From Adenanthera pavonina (Eukaryota; Streptophyta; Magnoliopsida; Fabales; Fabaceae), in the NCBI GenBank assembly GCA_026686845.1, contig JAIVEN010000011.1, forward strand, positions 28,072,501 to 28,136,500: a stretch of DNA of 64,000 nucleotides, given 5' to 3'. Below the pieces are notes generated by a model. The model searched no databases, was not told the origin of the DNA, and saw only the letters and a list, made by a program, of their open reading frames with translations. This document shows positions 24,532 through 37,844 of this stretch, one piece after another; position 1 is the first letter of the stretch; the number at the start of each line of letters is the position of its first letter. A program made the position numbers and the translations under genes.

Positions 24532-25298
24532 TTGATTTACTCAATTATAGCTCAATTGAAAAAAAAGCAGGGAGATCATTTGAAAATTTAGAAATAACAG
24601 TTGGAAGTTATCTAAACTCGAGTTTGAAAAATTATTATTAAAATTTAAATATTATAATTTTAAATACTTTAGTATCAATTTTGATGATTTGATATACAAT
24701 TTAATGATTGATTAAATTTATTAATAACAATATTTTATAAGTATAAATTAATATACTTAAATTTATTAATCTCTTTAATATACAATGATTGCTAAAAAAG
24801 CGTGGTTTTTATTAAAACCATATTTGATTTATGAAATAAACTTTTTACTCAATGTTATTAATTCTTTTTCTCGCGAGAATTTATTCTACCTTGAATTATG
24901 GTAAATTTGGTGTACTTAATTTGATATACTCAATCATAGCTCAATTGAAAAAAAGTACGGACATTATAGGAAAATTTAGGAAATAACAGTTGGAAGTTAT
25001 CTAAAATCGAGTTTGAAAAATTATTATTAAAATTTAAAAATTATAATTTTAAATACTTTAGTATTAATTTTGATGATTTGATATACAATTGAATGATTGA
25101 TTAAATTTATTAATAACAATATTTTATAAGTATAAATTAATATACTAAAATTTATTAATCTCTTTAATATCCAATGGTTGCTAAAAAAGCTTGGTTTTTA
25201 CTAAAACCATATTTGATTTATGAAATAAAATTTTGACTCAATGTTATTAATTCTTTTTTTCGTGAGAATTTATTCTACCTTGAATTATGGTAAATTTA
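24532..25298. repeat. Tandem duplication, period 389 bp
   Basis: Copy 1 (24532-24909) and copy 2 (24921-25298) are direct repeats, both starting ttgat(t/a)tactcaat and ending ttgaattatggtaaattt. They differ by scattered substitutions and small indels. The unit is AT-rich and non-coding. Confidence 0.85.
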
Positions 25299-28200
25299 TT
25301 GTAATAAATAAATTCATTAATATACATCATCCATAAATATTAGTTTTAAATTAAATTATTATTTAATATAAATTAATGAAATTTTAAAATTGTTTTGTGG
25401 AATCTTTTGGGTAAATGATTGAATAAGTTCCTAGCGTTTTACAGAAAGGTTTACAACTAGTGATATGTATATCAAAATGTATAATGTTGGTGGTTCTGGG
25501 ATATCTTGATAATAGATAAATAAGCCAATTTGTTTGACACATATTATAAATTCATATATAAAATATTTTTATTTAAAATTTTAATTTTAATTAATTTCAT
25601 GGTGCTCACGGCTTGATTTCGTTGATTAAATATTTTAAAAAATGAGAAAAGAAGCAGTGGCTTTCATATGCGCTTCTCATTAAGTGTTAATTAGGTATGA
25701 CTATGAAAAACATTCTTTTCTCCTTGAAATATGACATGCATGTATTCTCCTATTAATAACAGATTCTGAAATTCTTTAAGGATAACATAAAAGTATTATC
25801 TCACATCTAAAAAAAATAATATCAGCCTAATCACATTCTTACTTAACAGAGAAGTGGCAAGATTTCATGCTTTTTTTAGAAGATTTAGAATGGTGACTGT
25901 TTTGGCATCTTAGGACCTCTACCTCCTTCATGTTTATATGTATTTTTTTTTTATATTATTCTTTATTTATATAGATTTTGGATTAACTATCTTGTTTGAG
26001 ATTTTGTGGATTTGTTGTGCTTTCATTTAAAAAAAGAAAAAAGCATATATTCACATAATAGACGGATGTTACGAGTCGGATCCGGTCAAGTATACCATGT
26101 TGGGGTAATAATAATATATGCATCACTTGCTTTGTTTTTTCTTAAATTCTAAATTATACTTCATTACCATCAGCTCTTGGCATAGTCTCCTGCGATTGTA
26201 AGATCCGGACAACCTGTTAAATCTAAAATGAATAATTAATATTCAAATACGCCATAACAATAAAACAAACCAACTTTTATAGCGCAAAAATCATATTATT
26301 TTAAAAATTTTATTGCTTGAAATTTTGAAATGTATGTACAAAATATTACATTTACAGTTTTTTTATTAAAATATTTTTTATTTAATAAAAATGTGAAATA
26401 ATTATAATATGGGACGAATGTTTGAGTTGACTTGTTTAACTACGAACACAAGCAATTAGCTAAAAAAAAATTATCAACCCATGCTAGTTCTATAAGGATT
26501 TATTTATTTTAGCCGTATATATATTAAATACATATCACGCTTAGAGCACAAAATTCGATCGTTATATTGTATAGAGCCTCCATTAGTTTTAATTGGTCCT
26601 TTTTAATAAATATATTGTTAAAATAAAATAAAATTATATGACATAAGGCACTGAAATATAAATCCTGAAGAAGTTATACAGCGTTGAGGCAAGCCAGGAT
26701 AATGACACAGCACATACTTTTAAACCAGGTGGTAATAACAAATGAAAGGGGATTAAACAAAGATTTTTTTTTTGTTTAAAAAATTAGTAAATAAAATATT
26801 AGAAGATAAAACCAGTTGGGCGTAAGTACAAGAAGCTGTTTCTTAAACAAGTAATTCAATTGTTGGCAAAAAAAAGAAACAAGTAATTCAATTGTCTTCT
26901 ATCCGAAAGAAATTAGTTCCTACTGTGAGCCGGAATATTTTTGGTCTTAAAAAAGTTAAATAAAAAACTTAGTATCCAATTTAAACACTTGAAATTTATT
27001 ATTATTATTTTTTAGTAAACAGACACTTGAAAACTAATGTTTCCCAACAAAATTGAGAAGTAATACTTGGTAAAAACAAAAACAAAATTGAGAAGTAATA
27101 GAAAAATGCTGTTCCCACATGGCTTGGGCCTGGACATGGGTCAGAACCCAACTACTTTAGCCTATAACTCTTCACCCATGAACTTGTTTCTCATTTATTA
27201 TTGGGGGTGGGGAGTAGCAGCAAATGATAATATATTAATATCTTATATTTCTACATGAATAACTTACTATAGTCTAATATTAAATATTTTTTGTTTTAAT
27301 ATTTTATTGTAAATAATTTGTAATCAATCCTCATTTTTATGTATTATTATTACCATTTATATTGAAAAAAAAATAGAACCATCCCCTTAGATCACACTGT
27401 GAATAAGGTGACCATTGGTGCCTTAATCCTGCATTATCTCATGAAATCTCTCATATTAGGATTCTTGAATATTTAGTTAACACGCTTTTAACAAGGGATT
27501 CTTCCATTCCTTGAGATTTCCTACCATAATCGTGCCTACCTTTGAAATTTCAAAAATGCTAAAGTTTACATGAAACCTAGGGAAATCATGTTTAACCTTT
27601 GGAAATTGCAAATTTGCCAACTCGATAATCTTAATTATGCAACAAACCATCAAAACAATTTTGCTCTAGAATACAAGGTACCTTATTATTAATATAAATT
27701 CAAGACTTTTTTACTTCAATCTTGAAATCTTGATCAATAAGCAATTTTTTTTTTTATAAAATACAAGTAATAAAAAACTCAAACCGACAATAAAAGATGT
27801 CCAGGCATACCTATAGTCCTTGATCATTTGCACCTTGATCATTTGTAGAAATTGAAGAATGATCAATCACATTTTTACATATATTTTTACTCTTCTATAC
27901 TTAGTCTTTTATTTGCTAATTGTGGCTAACTGGGACTATATGAATATGATTTTACTTAATTTATCCAATTTAGAATTAAAATTTCTTGGGATGTTTATAT
28001 CAACTTTTAAAAACAATTAAAATATAAAAAATTAGTATTCTAATTATTTTGAGAAGCTATTCTGAGTAGTTTCAGAAAAGTGGATACGGAAATTACATTA
28101 AACTAACTCTACAAAATTATAAAAGCAACAAAATTTTTTTCCAGTAGAATATCACAACAAGCTTGCCTCACTTTACATGACTGTAAAAAGTGACAAAGAG

Positions 28201-30644
28201 CAAGTTTGTTTCAACGATTCTTTTATAAAAAGAAATCACTTTATCAATAAAAAATTAATATTAAAAATTTTTAGAATGTTTGTTTAAATTTAAAAATAAT
28301 TAAAATCTATAAAAAAAGCTGTCTTATAAGTATTTTGAGTAGCTTTTGACAAAAAAATGGTAGATGCAGTAGGTAAGTGAGAAAGAAGTAAAAACATGAA
28401 TATCACATGTTATGGATAAAATTAACATACAAAATTGCAAAAAATAACATAATTAGTTTCTAAGAGAATATCATAATACCCTTCCCTACCTCTTGTAAAA
28501 ACTGCCTTTTTTATTTCAACCAAGCACAAAATAAATTTTACTTTTTATAAAATTTTTTGAACAATTAGTTGCTTTTTTAATAACCTGAAAATTAATTTTT
28601 TAAAAAGCTTAAACAAATGAGCACAAAATCTCAAAACAATTAGATTGTCTTATCGTTTGTATTGCACAAGACATATTAAAATTTAAAGAAATATGATATT
28701 ATTCCATAGATATAAAATTAAATTCACAAAAAGATATAAAAGTAATCAAACAAGTTTTAACTAACGCATAAAGATTCAAAATTTATTTTAAAGAAATAAA
28801 AAAATGGAGGGAGATCAAATAAAAGATAATGAAAAGAACTATTGAGAAAATGTAAACAATGTTAATTTTAAAAAATATTTATTTAAAATAAAAATAGATT
28901 GTAAGAATATATAAATAAAAAATATAATTTTAAAAAAATAATAAATTGCTCAACCAAATCATGGGGGAGATTTTGAAGATTTTAAATTTTTTTATTTAAA
29001 ACAGATGAAAAATAAAAAATCACTGTTCATATATATATGTGTTGTAAGCAGTAACTTTTCTTAAAAAATATTAAGATAAAAGGATTTAAAAATATTTTTT
29101 TAAAAAAGCTTAAACAAAATGACCTAATCCTATGAAAATTTTCTTAAAACAAAATGGTCATCCCAATAAAAACAAGGTGGACCATTTTCAAAAGTGTGTA
29201 CCCAATTATTTACATGCATGCAATTAAATAAGTATTTACCAATTATTGTGAGTGATTAACTTGACACAAAATGCTTTTAAATAAATAATTAATAGTCAAG
29301 TAGGCCATAGAGAGGCCAACTTGGATAGTGCAAAAATATATTATTTTAAAAATTTCATCAATTGAATTTGTGAAATATATGTATAAAATATTACATGTAG
29401 AGTTTTTTCTTAAAAATATTTTTTCATTATGAAATGAGAAAAAAAATATAATATGGGATCTGTTGTTTTAGTTAACTTGTTCGACTATCAACACACGCAA
29501 TTGACTAAAAATATTATCAACCCATACAAGTTAGATATGCATTTGTTTGGTTTGGCCCATATATTAAACGCATATCAACGCTTGACAAAATTAATTTTAA
29601 TTGCCAATGAAGGTTTGTTTATAATGAGGGTTTGAATCTCACTATTAATACAAAGATTTTATTAGTGGGTAATTTATAAATATTTTTTAAGTTTTGAGAC
29701 CTGTCTTGACCCTGATGAACCCTTAAAACTTAACTCACTTAAATTTTCATGTGTAAAAAAAAATTAACCAATAAAATATAGAAGTCAAACATGATATTTT
29801 AAGGAGCCTCAATTTGTTTTGATTGGTTATCTTTAATCTTAATAATTATATTGTTAAAATAAAAAAATGACATAAGGCATTTAAATATATAATTATTAAA
29901 GTTATGCAACGTTGAGAAAATACTTTTAAACTAGGTGCTAACAACGTATAAGAGGATTAAACAAAGATTTTTTTTCCAACAATCAGTAAATTAAAATTGG
30001 AAGTTTTTCTTATCTGAAAAAATAGTTGATAGTTTTTTTTCCCTTTAGTTTAAATATAGGTGATAAACGATATTGAGTGAATTTAATATTAATTAGATAA
30101 GCACATCATACGAAGAAAAATGGTAACAATTTTTTATTCTGCCAAACATTTAAATTTTATTAAAATATTTAGAGAAAACACTTGAGTAATATGAATAAAG
30201 TTGCATCGGCAATGAAAGCTGAGAGTGATATAAATAAAGTTGTATAGAAATATTTTAAAACTTAATTGAAATTCTAAAATGGAAAATATTTTGAAAAATT
30301 CTTAGAACTCTAAAATGGTAAATTTTTAAATCTAAAATGATAATTTTTATTAATTAAAGGAGTAAATCTTATTGAAGTTACAAAAACATTGAGGAGAGGC
30401 AATTTAATGACGCAGCCGAATAAATTTAAGCGAGGTGGTGATAAAAAATTAAAGCAAGTAATAATTTTATGTCAACAATTTTTTTTGGCCAATTTGAACA
30501 AAATTTTAAGTCCTACATGAGACAGTAGGGGGAAAAAAAAAGAAAAAAAGAAAAGATAGAAAGAAAGAAAAACTGTAGCCATTGGTACTTGGGCCTGAAC
30601 AAAGGGTAAGAACCCAACCTCATTGGCCCATGGAATGAATACTA
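25299..30644. other. Gene-free AT-rich DNA with internal diverged repeats
   Basis: No supported gene. 26260-26620 and 29310-29620 are diverged copies of one another (gcaaaaatcatattattttaaa-like text, aatatgggac/aatatgggat, ttgtttaactac/ttgttcgactat, ttatcaacccat). 28040-28200 and 28320-28500 are a second related pair. The phrase gggcctg(a/g)ac...gggt(a/c)agaacccaac occurs near 27125 and 30590. This looks like an old, repeatedly duplicated non-coding unit. Confidence 0.45.
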
Positions 30645-30653
30645 TAGTGTTAT

Positions 30654-30860
30654 GGGAAAAAGACTGTTTGGGACCTCCAAGATAGATAATGATAAATTAG
30701 GGATCCTAATTTGTCTAATCATCCTCAAGTCCCCATATCCCGCATTGAGATAAAAATAAAATCAGATGGACAAAATTAACCCTCAGTTTAGAAACAAAAT
30801 ACGCACGCACGCACGGCTTCTCTGTGTCAAAATCTCAAAAGTGCACGCATGCACGCATGG
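30654..30860 (+). repeat. Left terminal inverted repeat of MULE-2
   Basis: Begins GGGAAAAAGACTGTTTGGGA; the complement of the right end begins GGGAAAAAGACTATTTAGGA. Shared inner blocks: cctaatttgtctaat, gataaaaataaaat, atggacaaaattaaccctca and gcacgcacgcac. Confidence 0.9.
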
Positions 30861-30949
30861 CTACCTTTGTTTCAAATATGCCCTAATGTCATTTTCTCAA
30901 AAGGAAAAATCTGTTGCATCCATCATTTTCGAGTCTCGTCATTCAGTTC

Positions 30950-31310
30950 TCTACTCCAGTTCGTGTTGGAAATCATCTGCCCCATGGTGTTCAAGTCTCC
31001 GAGTTCGTGACTTTGCTACTGGATTTCGCGTTCATTTGGTTGGGGTTGTGAGTTTAGAGGTTTTGAGTTTTTGAGTGCTCTACTCCATTGTCTTTGAGTC
31101 TCCGAGTTCGTGAGTAGTCTACTCCAGTTGGCTTTCATTTGGTCAGGGTTGAAGGTTCGTAGGTTCTGAGTTCGTGGGCATTCTATGGTCCATCGTCTTC
31201 GAGTGTCAGAGTTTCAAAGTTAATTTGGTCAAGGTTGAGTTCACTGGAGGTTGAGTTCACTGTTCCGTCACCAAACTTCATCCTGTATAGTGATCCCGAG
31301 GTATGATTAT
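30950..31310 (+). repeat. Imperfect tandem repeat in the MULE-2 leader
   Basis: Three to four imperfect copies of a roughly 115-bp unit contain ctactcca, gagtctccgagttcgtga and ttcatttggt(t/c)(a/g)ggtt. They lie just inside the left inverted repeat and upstream of the ULP exons, so they probably form the untranslated leader. A frame at 30766-31074 crosses the inverted repeat and is not supported. Confidence 0.5.
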
Positions 31311-31959
31311 TCTTCCATCGGTTCTATTAGTTATGGTATATTATATTCCTCTGTGTGATTTAGCAAACCCTAGTGAAGACATGACATTTTGTTTTGGGAA
31401 TACGTGGTATTTCTTGTTGGTAATTAGGCTATACTAGTCTGTAAAGTAAAACTGCGTTATGATTTGAAGTGGTCAGTAGGCTTTGCACTGTGAAAAAAAT
31501 TCGTTGTGAAGAGAGAGAAGATGTTACTGGGTAACCAAATTTGTGTATTCTATTTCTGGGCATTATTGGTTATGAGTTGCTATATTTTCTATCTTTTTCT
31601 CATATAAGGTGCGGTCAAATATGGTGACCAAATTTGAACAAGTTTCAAATCATCCATGCAGTAGCTCTATAGAAATTTATGTTTAAAAATTTGATAGAAT
31701 TAATTTTTAGTTTCAATATGACTGATTAGCCAAATGTGATAATCAATACAGAACACATAGTTAGTGGTTGTTATATTCTATCTAGTTGAAGTGTATTGAT
31801 CTAACAAAAAGATGCAAAATTTTCTAAATAGATCAAAAATGGTAAAGAAAAAGGTTAGAGAAATGACATCAGAGTATTATGAGGTATGCTATTTGTGAGT
31901 TCAAGTAAAGTGGATTTCTTGATTTGAAGTTATGTTGTTGACATATTCTCTTTTTTAAC

Positions 31960-34846
31960 AAACAGGTTCCCTTTGAAACAAGATGTTCACCAAAGCAACT
32001 GCAAAAAGTTTTGAAGCATATCAAGGGGAGATAGACATTGGTGGAAAGGGTGGCAAAAATTGGTTTTGCCACCCTGTTGGACATGGAATGTTTTGTTCTA
32101 CATAGAGAGTTATGTGATGAGGTGATTGAGGCATTTGATCCAACTTCCTGAAGTGTTTATGTTAGAAGTAAACAGCGGCAAATGGACCCCGAAGATGTCA
32201 ATCAATTGTTTGGGTTACCCGATAGTGGGCAAGAAATTATGTTAGAAGGTGATAGTGACACCTTCATTTTATTAAAGGGGGAATTTGGTAGCTTATAAGA
32301 TGATAGAAAATAAGATACTCTTAGGTGAAGATGAAGATAGATTTGAGTTATTCTTTATTTTGTATTGCTTAGGGAACTTTCTTTGCCCAAGCACAAGTTC
32401 AAATATTAGTCATAGACTATTGAAAACTGTGTTTAGTCTAAGACTTGGAGACACTCAGTATGGCTAGTCTTATTTTGTATACAAGGAGCTTGTAAAAGAA
32501 ATTTCAAAATATAAAAAGTGGGTATAGAAAGGGAAAAGTGAAGGAAAAAAAACTTGTTGGAGGGTGGTTATACTTTTTAGTGGTATGTGGTTTCATTTTA
32601 CAAATATATGTTTTAGGTCTTATACAATATTTTCCTCATATCCCTATTTTTAGTTATATGCTCACTTTCAGTCCATTTGCAGCTATTTTTTATGCAGTAT
32701 TTTCCCCTTGGTATAAATAAGGTGCTACAACCTTAATATGCATTGAAATATTGGACTCATGAAAGAGTTCATAAGCATGTTGAGGATGAGAAGGAGAGCT
32801 TCTATGGAATATTGAAAACATTTGGCATCAATGAAGTAACCTCCTCCTTAGACTTGCCACCCATATCTGCATTCCATGATTTGGAAAGAGTAAATTATTA
32901 TAATGCTTCACTTATATAATCCTCTATAAAATAACATATCATTTTCATTGTTGCAGGAATTAAAACATCTGTATGTTGAGGTCATGAATTGTATGGGCAG
33001 AGTTCTGAGGCAGATGTTGAAGATGCAAGCAAACAGAGATGATGCAGACAAGCTTGAAGAAAGGGAAAAAGAGGAGGATAAAGAAGAAAAGAAAGTGGCT
33101 GATGAAGGGAAGGAGGAGAATGTAAGAGAAGACAAGAAACATGATGACGAAGGAGGGAAAGAGGATGAAGAAGAAGAAAGAGAAGAGGACAAAGAAGAGA
33201 AAGAAGAGGATGAAGAACAAGAAAAGGGAGAAGATGAAGAACAAGAAAAGGGAGAGGACAAAAAACAAGATAAGGAAGAGGAGGAAGAAGGAGAGGATGG
33301 AGAAGAAGAGGGAGAGGGACCAAGCAAAGATTTGACATCTGTAAAAGATGGACGGAGAAGATCTCAAAGGGAAAAGAGAGCAACGAAGAGTTCTTCATTT
33401 GTGTATCAAGCTCAATCATTTAAGCAAACAAGAGAAAGGACAGTTGCAAACACCAATGAGATGGAGGAGGTGTTTAGATACTACACAACAAATGGGAAAG
33501 AGTAAGTTAAGCAATGTTTATTTTGTTAACTACAAAACTAATTCTAATCACCTAATTATGTGGTCATTGATTGATGTAATAGGGTTATTGTGAATATTGA
33601 TGGGCTGATACTCATAAGAGCTGATTGTGAGTGTCTAGGTATAAGAAGATGGTTAAAAGTTCATGTGAGTGCATTCTCTAAAATTCTATTGTAGTTGTAA
33701 GTTGTTATATTTTCTATTTCTTACTTCAATGAAGATTTGCAGGTATTATCTGTCATTGGAAGAATCTTGGTTCAAGACAAAAAGGAAGAACATAGAGTTG
33801 TGTAGTGCCATATTTTTCCCTCAGAGCTGATGGTTATATTTTGCATTGAATATTTTTTCATTTTCGTAAATATTGTTCTTACATGATATCTAATATGTAT
33901 TAATATGAACTAATCTAAATCATTCATTATTTTGAAAATAGCAACGAATGACTTCGAGGCAATGGAAAGCAGAGAACAACTTAAAATTCATAATGCCAGA
34001 ATACGTAGGGTACAATATTGGGGATTGTCAATTTATTTTTGCACTAGTGTGTCACGCACTACACTGGTTTTGCTAAGTTGTGGAAGTGAAGACAGCTACA
34101 ATGTATGTTTTGAATTCACTATATTCAAGGAAGTTTTGTGAGGACAAGACTTACAAGAGAAAGGCTTTGAAAAATGATCCTATCACAACGGGCATCAACT
34201 TAATGAGCAATTTCGTGGTATAACTTGAAACAACATCTGAAAATCATTTTTTCCATGTTACTAATGTTTTAAATAATCTATGACTTTTTTAATGTCAATA
34301 GAAGTAACACATTGAAGACATATTGAAATTAGTGAAACCGAGTGTTCTTGGAAAGAATCATAATTTGGAATTGAAATATCTACAAATGCATGCACAATCA
34401 AGTGAGTGGCATAGGTGATTAATTCATTTATTCTTATTACGTTTATGTCTATCTGTGCTGTTTTTGATTGAATGCTTGTAATTTTTTTAGTGATGATTGT
34501 GGAGTGATTGTTATATCATGGCTACAGTAGTGGACTAACACTCCAAAGAAAGAGTGGGGTGGTTACACTAGCCTCAAGTTAACAATGGTTAGTGGTTTTG
34601 TCATGATTCATGTTATTTATACTAGTTTATTATCATTTGGCCTATAATGGAGTTTCATGGGTATTATAATTTTTGTTTGTGTAGGAGGAAGTAGATAATA
34701 TGCGACGTGAGTTGGTGAATTGGTTGGTAAAACATTCATGTAACCAACTATGCCAACAAGTGTTGACCTCTATTTCAAACCCCAAGGAATTCAAAAGGCG
34801 AAGACTGAAGGCATTAACAAGTTGTCAATATTGTTGTGTATTTTAA
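31960..34846 (+). pseudogene. ULP1-like cysteine protease (C48) gene carried by MULE-2
   Basis: Multi-exon gene read from family logic. About 31965-32275 encodes the N-terminal transposon-associated domain (VAKIGFATLL, HRELCDEVIEAFD, NQLFGLPDSG). Exon 32957-33501 is a long Glu/Lys-rich acidic linker ending RRSQREKRATKSS. Exons 33583-33664 and from 33743 start the protease fold (VNIDGLILIRADCECLG..WLKVH). The exon from 33942 carries the catalytic His in HALHWF (about 34056) and YVLNSL, where the family Asp is Asn. A further exon from about 34303 gives KYLQMHAQS (catalytic Gln), and after another intron DDCGVIV supplies the catalytic Cys (about 34495). The last exon ends at TAA 34844-34846. Several stops (near 32030, 32144, 33803, 34070, 34528) make it a pseudogene. 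ULP1 enzymes cleave SUMO; why MULEs carry them is not known. Confidence 0.75.
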
Positions 34847-35243
34847 TTTCGTTGATGACCTTTTTGTACAAAGCGCCAAAGTAGAATTACATTTATGAAT
34901 GCAAATACATGTAGTAGTGGTTTTGTACTTTTGATTACAATGACCCTTGTGTACAAAATTGGAAAGTGGAATATAATTTTTTGACAATTCATCTCAAACT
35001 ATATGTATGGTTCTGTACAACTCTTTCTAGCTACGTAGGGTACTAAATTGCCAAGTTCAAAATCTCACCTGGGAATTTTGGGAATTCAGGCAGAATCAAT
35101 CCGGAATTTTGTTGTTACTACTTGGGAATATAGTTTTATCCACATGGTAACTCAGGCATGATTAGTTGGAATTTCGTTACTTTTATGACTTCATTACTTT
35201 TATGACTGGATATACATGTATTGGTATAGATTTTAGGTACAGC

Positions 35244-36345
35244 TGGGAATTAAAACTGAATTCTCAAGTCCCCCAAATAGAATTCACAAGTCCCTCAAAT
35301 TGAATTTCCAAGTTCCTCAAACTGAATTCCTACATGGCTCATACTTGAATTCACAAGTGCTTGAAACTAAATTTCCAAGTGCCTGATACTAAATTTCCAA
35401 GTGACCCAAACTGAATTTCCAAGTCCCTCAAACTGAATTCCTAAGTCCCTCCGACTGAATTCCCTAGTGTCTCATATCATACTTGAATTCCCAAGTGCCT
35501 AAAACTAAATTCCCAAGTGACATAAACTTAATTCTCAAGTCCCTCAAACTGAATTCTCAAGTCCCTCAGACTGAATTCTCAAGTGTCTCATATCATACTT
35601 GAATTCTTAAGTGCCTAAAACTAAATCCCCAAGTGACCCGACCTGAATTCCCAAGTCCCTCAAACTGAATTTTCAAGTCCCTCAAACAAAATTCCCAAGT
35701 CCTTCAGACTGAATTCCAAGTGTCTCATATCATGCTTGAATTTACAAGTGCCTGAAACTAAATTCTCAAGTGACCCAAACTAAATTCCCAAGTGCCTGAA
35801 ACTAAATTTCTAAGTGACCCAACATGAATTCCCAAGTCCTTCAGACTGAATTCCAAGTGTCTCATATCATGCTTGAATTTACAAGTGTCTGAAACTAAAT
35901 TTTCAAGTGACTCAAACTAAATTCCCAAGTGCCTGAAACTAAATTTTCAAGTGACCCAACATGAATTCCCAAGTGCCTAAAACTAAATTCCCAAGTGACC
36001 CAAACTGAATTCTCAAGTCCCTCAAACTAAATTCTCAAGTCCCTTAAACTGAATTCCCAAGTGTCTCATATCATACTTGAATTCCCAAGTGCTTGAAACT
36101 AAATTCCCAAGTGACCCAAACTGAATTCCCAAGTCCTTCACATTAAATTCCCAAGTGACCCAACCTGAATTCCCAAGTCCCTCAAATTGAATTCCCAAGT
36201 GCCTCAAATTGAATTCTCAAGTGATGCAAACTGAATTCCCAAGTCCCTCAGACTGAACTCTCAAGTGTCTCATATCATACTTGAATTCTCAAGTGCCTAA
36301 AACTAAATTTCCAAGTCCCTCAAACTAAAGTTCGAAGTGTCTCAT
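35244..36345. repeat. Minisatellite array, left arm (22-bp unit)
   Basis: About 50 degenerate head-to-tail units of the form CCCAAGTcccTCAAACTGAATT (22 bp). Variants read GTGACCCAAACT and GTGCCTGAAACTAAA, and a 28-bp form contains GTGTCTCATATCATACTTG. The unit length is not a multiple of three and every frame is broken, so it is non-coding. Looser versions start near 35080. It lies between the convergent gene ends of MULE-2. Confidence 0.92.
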
Positions 36346-37412
36346 ACTTGGGAATTAAGTTTAAGGGACTTGGGAATTGAGTTTGAGGGACTTGGAAATT
36401 TAGTTTGAGGGATTTGGAAATTTAGGTTGGGTCACTTGGAAATTTAGTTTCAAACACTTGGGAATTCAAGTATGATATGAGACACTTAGGAATTCATTTT
36501 GAAGGACTTGGGAATTTAGTTTGAGGGATTTGGGAATTCAAGTATGAGACACTTGGGAATTCAGTTTGGGTCACTTAGGAATTTAGTTTCAGGCACTTGG
36601 GAATTTAGTTTGAAGGACTTGGAAATTTAGTTTGAGGGATTTGGGAATTCAAGTATGAGATACTTGGGAATTCAGTTTGGGTCACTTAGGAATTTAGTTT
36701 CAGGCACTTGGGAATTTAGTTTGAGAGACTTGGAAATTCAGATTGGGTCACTTGGGAATTTAGTGTGAGGGACTTGGGAATTCAGTTTGGATCACTTGGG
36801 AATTTAGTTTCAAGCACTTGTGAATTCAAGTATGATATGAAACACTTGGGAATTTAGTTTGAAGGACTTGAGAATTCATTTTGAGAGACTTGGGAGTTTA
36901 GTTTGAGGAACTTGGGAATTCAGTTTGGGTCACTTGGGAATTTAGTTTCAGGCACTTATGAATTCAGGCATGATATGAGACATTTGGGAATTCAGTCTGA
37001 GGGACTTGGGAATTTAGTATGAGGGACTTGGGAATTCAGTTTGAGGGACATGTGAATTCAGTTTGGGTCACTTGGAAATTTGGTTTCAGGCACTTGGGAT
37101 TTCAGTTTGAGGGACTTGGGAATTCTGGTTGGGTCACTTGGGAATTCAGTTTTAGGCACTTATTATTCAGTTGGAGGAACTTGGGAATTTAGTGTGAGAG
37201 CTTGGGAATTTAGTTTGGATCATCTGGGAATTTAGTTTCAGGCACTTGTGAATTCATGTATGATATGAGACTTGGAAATTTTATTTGAGGGACTTGGGAA
37301 TTTAGTTTGAGGAACTTGGGAATTCAGTTGGAGGGACTTGGAAATTTAGTTTGTAGGACTTGTGAATTCAGTTTGAGTCTTTTGGGAATTTAGTTTCAGT
37401 TACTTGTGAAAT
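36346..37412. repeat. Minisatellite array, right arm, opposite orientation
   Basis: The same unit as the left arm but complemented (ACTTGGGAATTCAGTTTGAGGG and variants, including the long form tgaattcaagtatgatatgagac). The orientation flips once, at about 36335-36350 (gtctcatacttgggaatt). The two arms of ~1.1 kb therefore form a ~2.2-kb inverted repeat. Confidence 0.92.
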
Positions 37413-37844
37413 CAGGTAGATATCATTCCACACATGTATGTACATTGAATTATAACAAACGACATAAACATGTTCAACTTGCATATATGTTGATGGCATA
37501 TATATCATTCTTACATATATGTTACTTACACAAACATCATTCCTACATGAAAGGTAGTCTGATTAATTTACAATTTATCATTCTAACATGTTTACTACCT
37601 ATGTTCCCCAAAAATAACCCCCATCATCGACCTATATGCAGTGCCCATTTCCAAAAAAACATATATGGGCTGCATACCAACTTCTGCCAACACCAACTTC
37701 TACAAAAAATATCGATATTGGTTGTGTATCTATACAAAAATGCTATTCAAAACCATTAACAGAATGAAGATAAAAACCAGCTGCATTTCAGTAGTGAACC
37801 AGTTGATATGCTGGTGGTTTTCATCTTCCACATTTACAGAAGAT

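Noticed and set aside
33141..33335. Lys/Arg-rich plus-strand frame
   Set aside because: Out-of-frame shadow of the same acidic linker.
32908..33419. Three minus-strand frames rich in Ser, Leu, Phe and Pro
   Set aside because: They are the antisense of the GAA/GAG-rich acidic linker of the ULP gene on the plus strand; composition alone explains the lack of stops.
36022..36207. Short frame inside the minisatellite (repeating HLGIQF-like text)
   Set aside because: The 22-bp unit shifts frame every copy; the frame is a chance product of the 28-bp and 22-bp mix.
35244..37412. CRISPR-like regular repeat array
   Set aside because: Units are contiguous without unique spacers, degenerate, in eukaryotic DNA, and flip orientation at the centre; this is a minisatellite.
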